NCBI GenBank assembly: GCA_021568835.1 | Contig: JAKGSH010000010.1 | Span: forward strand, 5,146,001 to 5,210,000 | Reading direction: 5' to 3' | Source: Streptomyces sp. Tue 6430 | Lineage (GTDB): Bacteria > Actinomycetota > Actinomycetes > Streptomycetales > Streptomycetaceae | DNA: 64,000 nucleotides | Notes under the pieces: generated by a model | Databases searched by the model: none | The model's input: only the letters and a program-made list of their open reading frames with translations | Told to the model about the DNA's origin: nothing | Position numbers and translations under genes: made by a program | Part shown: positions 1 through 11,930 of the stretch, one piece after another | How the letters are laid out: each line of letters opens with the position of its first letter | Position numbering within the stretch: position 1 is the first letter of the stretch

Positions 1-2
1 CG

Positions 3-428
3 GTGCGCTGCCTGGTGGCCTGCACGGCCATCGTCGGGGTGGCCTTCGCGATGGGGTTCGACCCGGAGGCGAGCGCCCTGGACTGGCTCGGCGTGCTCGG
101 TCTCGTCGTGCTGCTCACCTTCGCGACCAGCTGGCTCACCATCGCCCTGGGGCTGGCCGCGAAGACCGCGGAGTCGGCGGGCCTGGCCACCGTGCCGCTG
201 ATCATGCTGCCGTTCCTGAGCAGCGCGTTCGTCCCCGCGGACACCATGGGGGCCGGCGCGCGGCAGTTCGCGGAGTACCAGCCCTTCACCCCGATCATCG
301 AGACGCTGCGCGGGCTGCTGGCGGGCGACCCTTCGAGCGGCGACGCGATCGCGGCCGTCGCCTGGTGCGTCGGGCTCACCCTCCTCGGGTACGTGTGGGC
401 GGTCTCCACCTTCAAGAAGCGAGCGTGA
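3..428 (+). CDS. ABC-2 type permease, C-terminal fragment (DrrB-like)
   Basis: The gene enters from the left edge, so only the last ~141 codons are present; the in-frame GTG at base 3 is probably internal. The product is hydrophobic, with segments near residues 29-50, 59-75 and 117-135, and has the ABC-2 permease signature in which a PLIMLPFLSSAFVPADTMG stretch is followed by a short loop and a YQPFTPIIETLRGLL stretch. The same layout (PLVFLSNAFVPPDGLPTW, then WNPVSMVVTACRQLF) occurs in the second permease of this window at 51828-52616, so both belong to the daunorubicin-exporter DrrB group. It should act with an ATPase encoded to the left. The stop lies inside the 3' end of the convergent regulator gene (17-bp overlap). 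Role in export or self-resistance is inference. Confidence 0.85.
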   Translation: MRCLVACTAIVGVAFAMGFDPEASALDWLGVLGLVVLLTFATSWLTIALGLAAKTAESAGLATVPLIMLPFLSSAFVPADTMGAGARQFAEYQPFTPIIETLRGLLAGDPSSGDAIAAVAWCVGLTLLGYVWAVSTFKKRA

Positions 429-3400
429 CCCCGACCAGCTGAGACCAGCCGGTCCGCATCCCCTCCCGAGCCGCCTCGGCGAACCGCGCGTCGCCGAGGC
501 GGCTCCGCGCGCTCCGCTCGATGCGGGCCACGTCCGGGTGGGAACGGTCCTGCAGCCCGCGTACGCCCGTGCTCGCCGCGAGCAGCCGCGCGGCCTGCTC
601 GTACTCGTCGCGGCGCAGTGCCAGGTCCGCGACCCCGACGAGGACCTGCGCGGTCAGCGGCGCGTACCGTGCCTCGGACGCCGCCTCGCAGGCCGCCGCG
701 CGGTGCGCCCGGGACTCGTCGAGGTCGTCGGCGAGATAGCCGAGCAGGTCGTGCCGCACCGCGCGGATGTCCGCCCGCTCCGCCTCGTCGCCCAGTACGG
801 CCGTCACGACACCGAGTTGCCGGTGCGCCTCCTCGGCGTCGCCGCCCCACCGGGCGAGCTCCGCCTTCGCGAGGGCCAGCTCGGCCAGCGCGTCCGGCCA
901 GGTGACGCGCTCCGCGCGCCGCTGCGCCTCGGCGATGGCGGCGGCGGCGCCGGCCTCGTCGCCCAGCAGCCGGTACAGCTGCGCCTGCCGCGACCGCATC
1001 CGGATGACGTCCTCGGTGGTACCGATCTCGGTGACGACCGCGATCGCCTCCTCGTAGTGCCCGCACGCACCGGCGAACTCGCCGCGCACGGCGATCCGGT
1101 CCGCCAGCTCGGTCAGGGCGAACGAGATCCCGAACCGCTCCCCGAGCGCCCGGAACTCGGTGAGCGCCTTCTCCAGGTACGCGTCCGCGTCCCGTCCGTC
1201 CGGGCCGCCGAGCATGATCCGCATCTTGCCCAGGTGCAGCCGGGCCAGGGCGCGCACCCAGGGGTCCTCGTTGTCGAGCAGCGGTTCGAACGCGGGCAGG
1301 AACGCGTCGGGCGCCTGCAGCATGCGTTCCAGCGCGGTGACGAGTCCCAGCAGCGGGGAGCGGTGCCCGCTGCGCCGGCTGAACCGGTACGCCTCGTGGA
1401 TCCACCGCGCGGCCTGGCGCTCGTCGCCCCGCCCGGAGCTCACGAACAGCACGACCAGCGCGTACACCATGGCGCGGACCTCGTCGGTCACCTCGCCGGG
1501 CGTCCTGGTGGCCGTGGTGATCAGCTCGAAGCCCTCGGTCCGGTGCCCGCCGAGCCACCAGTACCAGCCCGCGCCCGCCGCGAGCCGCATCGCCGCCTGC
1601 GCCTCGCCCGCCGCGAGCGCGCCGCCCATCGCCGCGCCTATGTTGTCGTGCTCGGCCTCCAGCATGGCCAGCCACTCCAGCTGCTCGGCGCGGCGCAGGT
1701 GCGGCTCCGCGGTCTCGGCGAGCTCGGTGAAGTACGCCAGGTGGGCGCGGCGCGTCCGGTCCGATTCCCCCGCCTCCGCGAGCCGGTGCCGGGCGTACTC
1801 CCTGATCGTGCCGATCATGCGGTAGCGCGGGGCGCCGGTGCCCTCGGCGAGCAGCAGCGACTTCTCGGTCAGCGCGGTGAGCAGCTCCAGCACCTGCTCC
1901 TGCTCGACCACGCCGCCCGCGCAGACCCGTTCGGCCGCCTCCAGGCCCGCCCCGCCGGAGAACACCGAGAGCCTGCGCAGGACCACCCGCTCGGCGTGGG
2001 TGAGCAGCTCCCAGCTCCAGTCGACGGCCGCGCGCAGCGTCTTGTGCCGCGGCATCGCGGTCCGGCTGCCACTGGTCAGCAGGCGGAACCGGTCGTCGAG
2101 CCGGTCGGCGAGCTGGTCGATGGACATGGTCCGCAACCGGGCCGCGGCCAGCTCGATCGCCAGCGGCATCCCGTCCAGCGTCCGGCAGACGCGCGCCATC
2201 GTCGCCAGGGTGCGGGCGTCGACCCAGAGATCCCGGCGCACCGCCCCGGTCCGGTCCCGCAGCAGCCGGACGGCCGGCGAGGCCTCGATCTCACCGGGTC
2301 CCGCGTCCCCCTCCGGAAGGGCCAGCGGCTCGACCAGCCACAGCGCCTCCCCGGTGATGCCGAGCGGTTCCCGGCTCGTCGCCAGGATCCGCAGCCGCCG
2401 GCACTCCCCGAGCACCCGGTGGGCGAACACCGCCGCGGCCTCGATCACGTGCTCGCAGTTGTCCAGGATCAGCAGCGCCTCCCGCTCGCGGACCGCGGCG
2501 ACGAGCCGGTCCGTCAGCTCCGTGTTCGGGGCCCCGCCGAGCAGGGCGTCCCGGAGGCCGAGCGCGGTGAGCGTCGACTGCGTCACGTCGGCCACGTCAC
2601 CGTCCGCGCGGATGCCGGCGAGCTCCACCAGCCAGACCCCGTCCGGCAGTCCGTCGAGCAGGGTGCGCGCGGTCTCCGTGGCCAGTCTGGACTTCCCCGA
2701 GCCGGCCGGCCCGATCACGGTGGTCAGCCGGTGCTCGGCGATGAGCCCGCGGACCGCGGCGACGTCGGCGTCCTTGCCGACGAAGGTGGTCAGCTCGGCG
2801 CGCAGGTTGGTCCTGCGGTCCGCCTCCCGCTGCCGCAGGCCCTGCCCCAGCTCGCCCCGCAGCAGCGCGACGTGCAACGCGGCCAGCTCCGGCGAGGGGC
2901 CGACGCCCAGCGCGTCGGCGAGGGCCTCCCTCGCGCGCTGATACACCAGCAGCGCCTCGCTGTCGCGGCCGGCCGCGACGAGGGCGCGCATCAGCGCGGC
3001 GACGAGCCGTTCCCGCACCGGGTGCGCGGCCACCAGGTCGGTCAGCTCCGTGACCGCCTCCGCACCGCGCCCGAGGGCGACCTCCGCGTCGAACCGCTCC
3101 TCCGCTGCGGCCAGGCGCAACCCCTCGAGCCGGACGACCGCGGCGTCGAACGCGGCGCCGTCCTGCACACCGACGTCCTGCAGGGCCGCACCGCGCCACA
3201 GCCCGAGGGCTTCGCGCAGGAGCCGCACACGCCGGGAGACGTCCTCGCCGCCGGCCCGGCCGGCGGCGAGGAGGCGCTCGAACCGCACGGCGTCGACGGC
3301 GTCGGGCTCCACCGTCAGCCGGTAGCCGTCCGGCTGCCCTTCCACCACCCCGTCCGGAAGGGCCTTCCGCAGCCGGGAGACCAGGCGCTGCAGGGCGTTC

Positions 3401-3579
3401 GCCGCGTCGGCGGGCGGGTGTTCCCCCCAGATCCAGTCGACGAGCGACGCCTTCGGAACCACGTGACCCGGCTTGAGCGCGAGGGCGATCAGCAGTCCGC
3501 GCAGTCGCGCGCCCGGCACGTCGACCAAGCCGCCGTCGTCCCCGCGCACCTCGAATGGACCCAGCACCTTGATCTGCAC
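412..3579 (-). CDS. AfsR/SARP-family regulator with NB-ARC ATPase and TPR region
   Basis: Large transcriptional regulator of about 1055 residues. The N-terminus (VQIKVLGPFEVRG) begins an OmpR-type winged helix, followed by the bacterial transcriptional activation domain to about residue 250. An intact P-loop (GPAGSGKSRLA, near residue 290) and a Walker B-like LLILDNCEH mark the NB-ARC/STAND ATPase. The last ~450 residues are Ala/Leu/Glu-rich helical repeats of TPR character. I chose the GTG at 3579 because the family fold starts right there; an upstream ATG at 3681 would add 34 low-complexity residues. Family members activate biosynthetic operons by binding direct repeats near -35 regions. 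Sited at the cluster edge and facing away from the PKS genes, it is a candidate pathway activator; the target is not shown by the sequence. Confidence 0.9.
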   Translation of the reverse strand: MQIKVLGPFEVRGDDGGLVDVPGARLRGLLIALALKPGHVVPKASLVDWIWGEHPPADAANALQRLVSRLRKALPDGVVEGQPDGYRLTVEPDAVDAVRFERLLAAGRAGGEDVSRRVRLLREALGLWRGAALQDVGVQDGAAFDAAVVRLEGLRLAAAEERFDAEVALGRGAEAVTELTDLVAAHPVRERLVAALMRALVAAGRDSEALLVYQRAREALADALGVGPSPELAALHVALLRGELGQGLRQREADRRTNLRAELTTFVGKDADVAAVRGLIAEHRLTTVIGPAGSGKSRLATETARTLLDGLPDGVWLVELAGIRADGDVADVTQSTLTALGLRDALLGGAPNTELTDRLVAAVREREALLILDNCEHVIEAAAVFAHRVLGECRRLRILATSREPLGITGEALWLVEPLALPEGDAGPGEIEASPAVRLLRDRTGAVRRDLWVDARTLATMARVCRTLDGMPLAIELAAARLRTMSIDQLADRLDDRFRLLTSGSRTAMPRHKTLRAAVDWSWELLTHAERVVLRRLSVFSGGAGLEAAERVCAGGVVEQEQVLELLTALTEKSLLLAEGTGAPRYRMIGTIREYARHRLAEAGESDRTRRAHLAYFTELAETAEPHLRRAEQLEWLAMLEAEHDNIGAAMGGALAAGEAQAAMRLAAGAGWYWWLGGHRTEGFELITTATRTPGEVTDEVRAMVYALVVLFVSSGRGDERQAARWIHEAYRFSRRSGHRSPLLGLVTALERMLQAPDAFLPAFEPLLDNEDPWVRALARLHLGKMRIMLGGPDGRDADAYLEKALTEFRALGERFGISFALTELADRIAVRGEFAGACGHYEEAIAVVTEIGTTEDVIRMRSRQAQLYRLLGDEAGAAAAIAEAQRRAERVTWPDALAELALAKAELARWGGDAEEAHRQLGVVTAVLGDEAERADIRAVRHDLLGYLADDLDESRAHRAAACEAASEARYAPLTAQVLVGVADLALRRDEYEQAARLLAASTGVRGLQDRSHPDVARIERSARSRLGDARFAEAAREGMRTGWSQLVGVTLAS

Positions 3580-3789
3580 CCGCTGATTTTGCCACGGGCG
3601 TTCGCGGCGGGCACCCAACCGTCCATGCCCCGCGCGACGTTGCCGTGGCGCCGCGGCCGGACCGGCGTCGACGGGAGGCACGGACGGTTCTCGATCCCGC
3701 GGTATGTCCCCGTCAGGGAGCGGGTGCGTACGGAGCGGCGGGGCGAGGACCGCGGAGGCGGTGCGGGCGCGGACCTGCCGGCGGCGGAG

Positions 3790-4665
3790 TCATCCGGCGA
3801 GGTCCCGAGCCGGGGCGACCGGGGCGACCGGGGCGGCCGGGGCGGCCGGGGCGACGGCCGGCGTACCGGCCGGCCGGCCGTCGGGCCCCGCCGTCCCCGC
3901 GCGGTGAAGGCCGCCAGGTCCTGGAGGACGGCCCGGGCCACCTCGCGCTCTCGGGACTGCAGGTAGAAGTGGCCGCCGTCGAAGAGCCTGGCCGTCCACC
4001 GCCCGGTCGTGTAGCCGGCCCACTTCCCGAGGCCGTCGCGCGACACGCCCGTGTCCTTCGTCCCGCGGTAACTGCTGATGGGACACCCGACCTTGTGGCC
4101 GGCGTGGTCCCGGTAGGTCTCCACGGCCCTGAAGTCGGCACGCACCGCGGGGAGCACGGTGGCCAGGAGTTCCTTGTCTGCCAGCAACGCGGGCGGTGTG
4201 CCCGCGAGTTCGGCCAGATGCCCGGTGAGGCGCTCGTCGTCCATGGCGTGCACCCCCGGTCGGACGGGACGGACGGGGCGGCCCGGCCCGAGACGACCAG
4301 CCCCACGAGGGGCGGCCCCGGCGCCGTTCGAGCCGCAGCGCCACCTCGTACGCCAGGAGGGATCCCATGCTGTGCCCGAAGAGGGCCAGCGGCCGGTCCC
4401 GCCAGGGCAGCAGGGCGTGCGCGATCCGGTCCGCCAGCTGCCGGAGATCCCCCAGGGCGGGCTCGGCCAGCCGGTCCTGCCGGCCCGGGTACTGCACGAT
4501 CAGCACCTCGGCCGCGGCGGACAGCTCCTCGGAGAGGGGAAGGTGGGCCGACGCCGAGCCCCCGGCGTGGGGGAGGCAGACCAGGACCGGGCCGTCGGCT
4601 CCGGGATCGTGGAACTGCCTGATCCACGCGTTGTGCACGGTGGCGTGACGGCGTGTGACGGTCAT
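3790..4665 (-). CDS. Type II thioesterase (frame broken by three 1-base gaps)
   Basis: Editing thioesterase of the alpha/beta-hydrolase fold, about 292 residues, that would clear mis-primed carrier proteins. Visible marks are LVCLPHAGGSAS, VQYPGRQDRL, the nucleophile elbow GHSMGS with its Ser, and the C-terminal DGGHFYL with the catalytic His. The start at 4665 has a strong GGGAGGA ribosome site. The frame must be followed through three shifts, each repaired by one extra base: C run 4316-4319, C run 4253-4257 and C run 3895-3898. The restored C-terminus is an Ala-Pro-Val tail ending at 3790. Because all three lie in homopolymers, I favour sequence error over a pseudogene. It runs just downstream of the dimethylargininase-like gene and is one of three type II thioesterase-like genes in this cluster. 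Confidence 0.82.
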   Translation of the reverse strand: MTVTRRHATVHNAWIRQFHDPGADGPVLVCLPHAGGSASAHLPLSEELSAAAEVLIVQYPGRQDRLAEPALGDLRQLADRIAHALLPWRDRPLALFGHSMGSLLAYEVALRLERRRGRPSWGWSSRAGPPRPSRPTGGARHGRRAPHRASGRTRGHTARVAGRQGTPGHRAPRGACRLQGRGDLPGPRRPQGRVSHQQLPRDEGHGRVARRPREVGRLHDRAVDGQALRRRPLLPAVPRARGGPGRPPGPGGLHRAGTAGPDGRPAGTPAVAPAAPAAPVAPVAPARDLAG

Positions 4666-4745
4666 CGTTCCTCCCTCGCGTTCCCGTGCGGTCGTCCCGC
4701 CGGGGGCAGCCCGCGGACCGCGCCGCCCTCACGCGGCTTCGCGGC

Positions 4746-5587
4746 TCATTCCCGGAGTTCGAGCGTGCAGCACTTGACGCTGCCCCGGCCTTCAGCAGCT
4801 CGGTCAGATCGGCGCCGACGGGGTGGTAGCCGCGCTCGCGCAGCTGTGCCGCGAGACCGGTGGCCGCCCGCGGCAGGACGACGTTGCGGCCGTCCGACAG
4901 CGCGTTGAGGCCGAACACGGCGGCGTCGGCCTCCTCGGCCAGGATCGCGTCCGGGAACCGCTCGGCCAGCACGGCCCGGCTCTGCGGGGAGAACGCCGCC
5001 GGGTTGTACATGACCTCGTCGTCCCCGAGCACCGCCAGGGCCGTGTCGAGGTGGTAGAACCGCGGATCGACGAGGGACAGGCTGATCACGGGGCGCCCGA
5101 AGAACTCGCGCACCTCGTCGTGGGCCCGCGGGTCGGAGCGGAAACCGGTGCCGGCCAGGATCTCCCCGCCCGTGCAGAGGAAGTCGCCCTCGCCCTCGTT
5201 GACGTACTCCGCCTGCCGGACCGTGGACCAGCCGCCGCGGCCGAACCACTCCAGGTAGGCCGCGGACTCGTCCCTGCGCTGGGGGTGCCGGAAGCGCGCG
5301 ACGAGCACCTTGCCGTCCACCACGATGGCGCCGTTCGCGGCGAAGACCATGTCGGGAAGCCCCGGCACCGGCTCGATCAGCCGCACGTCGTGGCCCAGAC
5401 CGACGAACGTCTCGAACAGCTGCTTCCACTGGGCCAGTCCCGTCTCCGCCGAGGTGGGGCGGTCCGGGTCCATCCACGGGTTGATCGAGTACGTGACGTC
5501 GAAGTGCGTGGGGCGGCACATCAGATAACGCCGAGGCGCTGCCGTCCGCTGTTCCTGCGTCGTCCGTTCCGGCTGTACGTGAGGCAC
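4746..5587 (-). CDS. Dimethylargininase / arginine deiminase-superfamily enzyme (one 1-base gap)
   Basis: About 280 residues of the guanidino-group-modifying superfamily, closest in appearance to N(G),N(G)-dimethylarginine dimethylaminohydrolase, which yields citrulline. Visible family marks are RRYLMCRPTHFDVTYSINPW at the start, the acidic GEGDFLCTGG, the FYHLDTAL His-Asp motif, and a C-terminal GGSVKCCTLELRE holding the Cys nucleophile. The C-terminus is in frame only if one base is added to the C run 4783-4786; without it the nucleophile would be lost. I chose GTG 5587, preceded by AAGGGA. A role feeding arginine-derived precursors (citrulline or ornithine for piperazate) is plausible but unproven; it could also be an ordinary catabolic enzyme next to the cluster. 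Confidence 0.78.
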
Positions 5588-5878
5588 CTGGAGTCCCTTC
5601 TGTCGGCGGAACGCCGAGAATTCCTGAGTTGGTTCCGGCACGGTTCCGGGAGGGGAAGCGGAGTGCCGGACCGGCGCTTCTGGCGGCCGGCCCGGCATTT
5701 CGGGGAAGGAGGATCGCCCTGCCCGTGCGCTGCGATTTCCAGCGGGAACCGGTCCCCGGTCCATGTGTCCGAGGACGGTGTCGGCCAGGAACATACACCC
5801 GGGAAATCGCCTCCCCGGTGAAAGCGGTCGCGGGAATCGGCCGCGGGAATCGGCCGGAGCGTGCGGGCACCCCGTTAC

Positions 5879-5896
5879 TGTCCCGTCGACGGGACA
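5879..5896. promoter_or_regulatory. 18-bp palindromic operator candidate, copy 1
   Basis: TGTCCCGTCGACGGGACA, a perfect palindrome. The same pattern TGTCCyG-N4-CrGGACA recurs at 27421, 31920 and 42741, each time in a promoter region of a cluster gene. Here it sits between the two divergent transcription units, about 290 bp from the leftward start and about 490 bp from the rightward one. I know of no named regulator for this sequence. Confidence 0.65.
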
Positions 5897-6194
5897 GGTG
5901 AAGCCCGGCGGGGCGTCCGCACGGCCATCTCTTGCACTGCGTTTCCCCGGCCACTTAGCTTGGCGTCGCGAGGTTCCCGGGCGCACCGCCCGAAGCGGCG
6001 GCCCACCCGGTCGGCCGCCCGCCCCGGTTCCGGCCGGGACGGGACTGCCCACCGCCCCGGGACCGATGACACCGCGTCACGAGCCGACCGCCGGACGACA
6101 GGCACCGAACGCCTGTGGGCGGCGCCGGCACGCGGACCCGCCGGTCCGCTCCCGGCCGCGTCCGGCCGGTCGGCCGGCACCGGGCATCACCGGC

Positions 6195-6234
6195 ACGGCG
6201 TGATCCGAAGAGAAACGGCGTGATCCGAAGAGAA
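6195..6234 (+). repeat. 20-bp exact tandem duplication
   Basis: The unit acggcgtgatccgaagagaa occurs twice back to back, 155 bp upstream of the PCP start codon. It may be a direct-repeat regulator site or a simple duplication. Confidence 0.7.
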
Positions 6235-6389
6235 CGCGAGACGTCCGTCCGGCCGTTCAAGGAATTCATCCCGTCGGCGGGACGGCGGAAAAGGCCCGGG
6301 CGGCCGTTGTGGCGGTGACGGTCCGGCGACGGAGCCGATGACGACGCGGGCGGGAATTCCCGTCCGGCGGAGACCAGGAAAGGCTGGCG

Positions 6390-6701
6390 ATGGAATCGTT
6401 GCCGCGGGTCCACCAGCGAGGTGGACAGGACGAGACGCCGGAACCGCACACCGCGCCCCCGGGTGCGCCGGCGTCACTCGTGCGGGAGATATCGGCGCTG
6501 TGGGGGGAACACCTCGACGGCCGGGAGGTCGGTCCGGACGACGACTTCTTCGCGCTCGGCGGCAACTCGCTGATCGGTATCAAGATCATCGACCGGGTGT
6601 CCCGGGACTACGGCGTCGGACTGTCCGTGCGCGCCTTCTACCTGGCACAGACCCCGGCCCGGGTCGCCGAGCTGATCGAGCAGGGGAGGGCGCGGACGTG
6701 A
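6390..6701 (+). CDS. Free-standing peptidyl carrier protein
   Basis: A 103-residue carrier protein. The phosphopantetheine site is in DDFFALGGNSLIGIKI with Ser60; the LGGNS form is typical of NRPS carriers rather than PKS ACPs. About 30 polar, proline-rich residues precede the four-helix domain. The start ATG 6390 follows a GGAAAGG site. The stop overlaps the GTG of the next gene (GTGA), so the pair is translationally coupled. PCP-P450 pairs of this kind are known to hydroxylate a PCP-bound amino acid at the beta carbon. No adenylation domain able to load it is visible next to it; the loading enzyme may lie outside the window. Confidence 0.9.
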   Translation: MESLPRVHQRGGQDETPEPHTAPPGAPASLVREISALWGEHLDGREVGPDDDFFALGGNSLIGIKIIDRVSRDYGVGLSVRAFYLAQTPARVAELIEQGRART

Positions 6702-7954
6702 GGTTGACGCCGGGTGCCGCACGCGACCGCGACCTCGACCTCGACCGCGTCGACCTGTTCGACCTGGACCTCTACACCTCGGGCGACCCGCATCCGGTCT
6801 GGGACGTGATGCGGGCGAAGGCGCCCCTGCACCACCAGGTCCTCCCGGACGGCCGGGAGTTCTGGTCGGTGACCCGCTACGACGACGTCTGCCGGGTGCT
6901 CGGCGACCACCGGGAGTTCACCTCGGAGCGCGGCACGGTGGTCACCCACCTCGGGGTGGACGACGTCGCGGCGGGCAAGCTGCTGACGTCCACCGACCCG
7001 CCGCGGCACACCCAGGTCCGCCGGGCGATCGGCGCCAGGCTCACCGCGCGGGCGGTGGCGCCCTGGGAGGACCGGATCCGGCAGGCGATCGTGCGCTTCC
7101 TCGAGCCGGCGCTCGACGGCGGCACCTTCGACCTGGCCGAGCGGGCGCTGCTCCTGCCGGCCATCGTCACGGGCCCGCTGCTGGGGATCCCCGAGCGGGA
7201 CTGGGCCGAACTCGTGCAGCTCACCGCGATGGTGACGGCCCCCTCGGACCCGCACTTCCGGCACGGCAGCGAGGCCGCGACGCTGGCCATCGCCCACCAC
7301 GAGCTCGTCACCTACGTCACCGAGTGGGTGAAGCGGCGGCGGTCGGCCGGAGGCGAGGACGGGAGCCTCCTCGACCACCTCATGACCGCCCGCGCGGGGG
7401 ACGAGCCGCTGACCGACGAGGAGATCGCCCTCGACGGCTACAGCATCCTCCTGGGCGCCAACGTGACGACGCCGCACACCGTCTCGGGCACCGTGCACGC
7501 CCTCGTCGAGCGGCCCGAGCAGTTCGCGAAGGCGCAGGCCGACCCGTCGCTGGTCCCGAACCTCGTCGAGGAGGGACTGCGCTGGACGTCGGCCGCGTGC
7601 AACTTCATGCGGTACGCGGTGGACGACGTCCACATCGGCGGGGGCACGGTCCCGGCCCGCGGGGCGGTCGTCGCGTGGATCGGGTCGGCCAACCGGGACG
7701 CGTCCCGGTTCACCGATCCGCACGAGTTCGACATCACGCGGGAGGGCGCGAAGCGCCAGATCGCGTTCGGGTTCGGGCCGCACTTCTGCATCGGGGCGCC
7801 GCTGGCCCGGCTGACCCTGCGCGTCTTCTTCGAAGAACTGCTCCGGCGGTTCGGATCGATCGAGCTCGACGGCGAACCGCAGCACCTGCGGTCGTACTTC
7901 ATCGCCGGGATGACCCACCTCCCCGTCGTCGCCCAGAAACGAAAGACGCCATGA
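6698..7954 (+). CDS. Cytochrome P450 (probable PCP-bound amino acid hydroxylase)
   Basis: Bacterial class I P450 of 418 residues. Visible are the ExxR motif in EEGLRW and the heme loop FGFGPHFCIG with Cys364. The I-helix reads ILLGANVTTPHT in place of the usual AGxxTT, so the proton-relay region keeps the Thr pair but has Asn and Val before it. GTG 6698 overlaps the PCP stop, and the end overlaps the next start (ATGA). Tight coupling to a free PCP suggests its substrate is an aminoacyl-S-PCP, as in the established route to beta-hydroxy amino acids. In this product family 3-hydroxyleucine is a common residue, so Leu is my guess; the sequence does not fix the substrate. Confidence 0.9.
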   Translation: MRLTPGAARDRDLDLDRVDLFDLDLYTSGDPHPVWDVMRAKAPLHHQVLPDGREFWSVTRYDDVCRVLGDHREFTSERGTVVTHLGVDDVAAGKLLTSTDPPRHTQVRRAIGARLTARAVAPWEDRIRQAIVRFLEPALDGGTFDLAERALLLPAIVTGPLLGIPERDWAELVQLTAMVTAPSDPHFRHGSEAATLAIAHHELVTYVTEWVKRRRSAGGEDGSLLDHLMTARAGDEPLTDEEIALDGYSILLGANVTTPHTVSGTVHALVERPEQFAKAQADPSLVPNLVEEGLRWTSAACNFMRYAVDDVHIGGGTVPARGAVVAWIGSANRDASRFTDPHEFDITREGAKRQIAFGFGPHFCIGAPLARLTLRVFFEELLRRFGSIELDGEPQHLRSYFIAGMTHLPVVAQKRKTP

Positions 7955-8688
7955 CCTCCGGATCCACCGCCGCCGCGTCCCCGTGGTTCGTCCGGCCGCA
8001 GGCCGCCGGCCACCCGGCCCGGATCTTCTGCTTCCCCTTCTCCGGGTCCGGGGCCTCGGCCTTCAGCGCCTGGCCGGCCGCGATCGACGGCGTGGAGGTC
8101 TGCCCGGTGCAGTTCCCCGGCCGTGAGAACCGGCTGGCCGAACCCCACTACGGCACCTACGAGCGCCTGGCCGCCGACCTGGTCGACCCCCTGGTGCCGC
8201 TGCTCGACCGGCCGTTCGCGTTCTTCGGGCACTGCGCGGGCGCGCTGCCCGCGTACGAGACCGCGGTCCGGCTCGCCGAACTGGGCCTGCCCGGTCCGGA
8301 CCGCCTCTTCGTGTCGGGCCAGCCGGCACCGCACGACGCCGCACGCGACCGGATGCTCACCATGACCGAGTCCGAACTGCGCGCCGAGGTGGAGTCGTTC
8401 CTCCGCGGCCGGGGCATCGAGCCGCGGCCGGACATGGTCGACCTCGGCCTCATGGTGCTGCTCCGCGATCACGCTGCCGCGGGCGCGTACCGGCGGGAGG
8501 AGCCGGTCGCGGTGCCGTGCCCCATCGTCGTCCTGCACTGGCGGGACGACCCCGACGTGAGCCTCGACGCGCTCGAGGGGTGGCGCCGGTACGCGGACTC
8601 CGTCGAGTTCCGGGTCGTCGACGGCGGCCACTACGACTTCATGGACGCGCCGGACGAGCTGCGGAAGCTGCTGACCCGTTGGCGGTGA
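7951..8688 (+). CDS. Thioesterase-fold protein with Cys nucleophile, probable aminoacyl shuttle
   Basis: 245 residues with the type II thioesterase layout (RIFCFPFSGSGAS, VQFPGRENRLAEP, C-terminal VDGGHYDFMDAP with His227), but the nucleophile elbow reads FFGHCAGAL: Cys95 replaces the usual Ser. Within this fold, Cys-nucleophile members such as SyrC and CmaE are aminoacyltransferases that move an amino acid from one carrier protein to another instead of hydrolysing it. Its stop-start overlap with the P450, and the P450 with the PCP, make a three-gene unit. I infer that it takes the hydroxylated aminoacyl group from the free PCP to the PCP of the C-A*-PCP protein at 27570. The alternative is a proofreading hydrolase with an unusual nucleophile. 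Confidence 0.85.
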   Translation: MTSGSTAAASPWFVRPQAAGHPARIFCFPFSGSGASAFSAWPAAIDGVEVCPVQFPGRENRLAEPHYGTYERLAADLVDPLVPLLDRPFAFFGHCAGALPAYETAVRLAELGLPGPDRLFVSGQPAPHDAARDRMLTMTESELRAEVESFLRGRGIEPRPDMVDLGLMVLLRDHAAAGAYRREEPVAVPCPIVVLHWRDDPDVSLDALEGWRRYADSVEFRVVDGGHYDFMDAPDELRKLLTRWR

Positions 8689-8740
8689 GGGCGGTTCCGC
8701 CCGCGAGAGCCGTACCCCGAGGGAACCGGAAGGAATTCGT

Positions 8741-11887
<3,147 letters not shown>

Positions 11888-11930
11888 CCGCGCCTGTTCT
11901 TCTGAGCAACTTTTCTTGGGGGAGGTCCTG

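Larger units (their letters stand above)
5588..6389. other. Divergent intergenic control region
   Basis: An 802-base gap between the leftward thioesterase/dimethylargininase unit and the rightward PCP-P450-PKS operon. I see no gene in it. It holds the 18-bp palindrome at 5879-5896 and a 20-bp exact tandem duplication at 6195-6234. Its position makes it the probable promoter region for the whole PKS operon. Confidence 0.6.

Noticed and set aside
538..3966. A 1142-codon open frame on the plus strand opposite the SARP regulator
   Set aside because: It is the antisense shadow of the SARP gene: low-complexity Arg/Pro/Gly-rich product, no motif, and it crosses the intergenic region. High GC creates such frames.
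3790..4665. Treating the first type II thioesterase as a pseudogene
   Set aside because: All three frame breaks are single-base losses in C runs and the restored protein is motif-complete, the same pattern as in other essential cluster genes.
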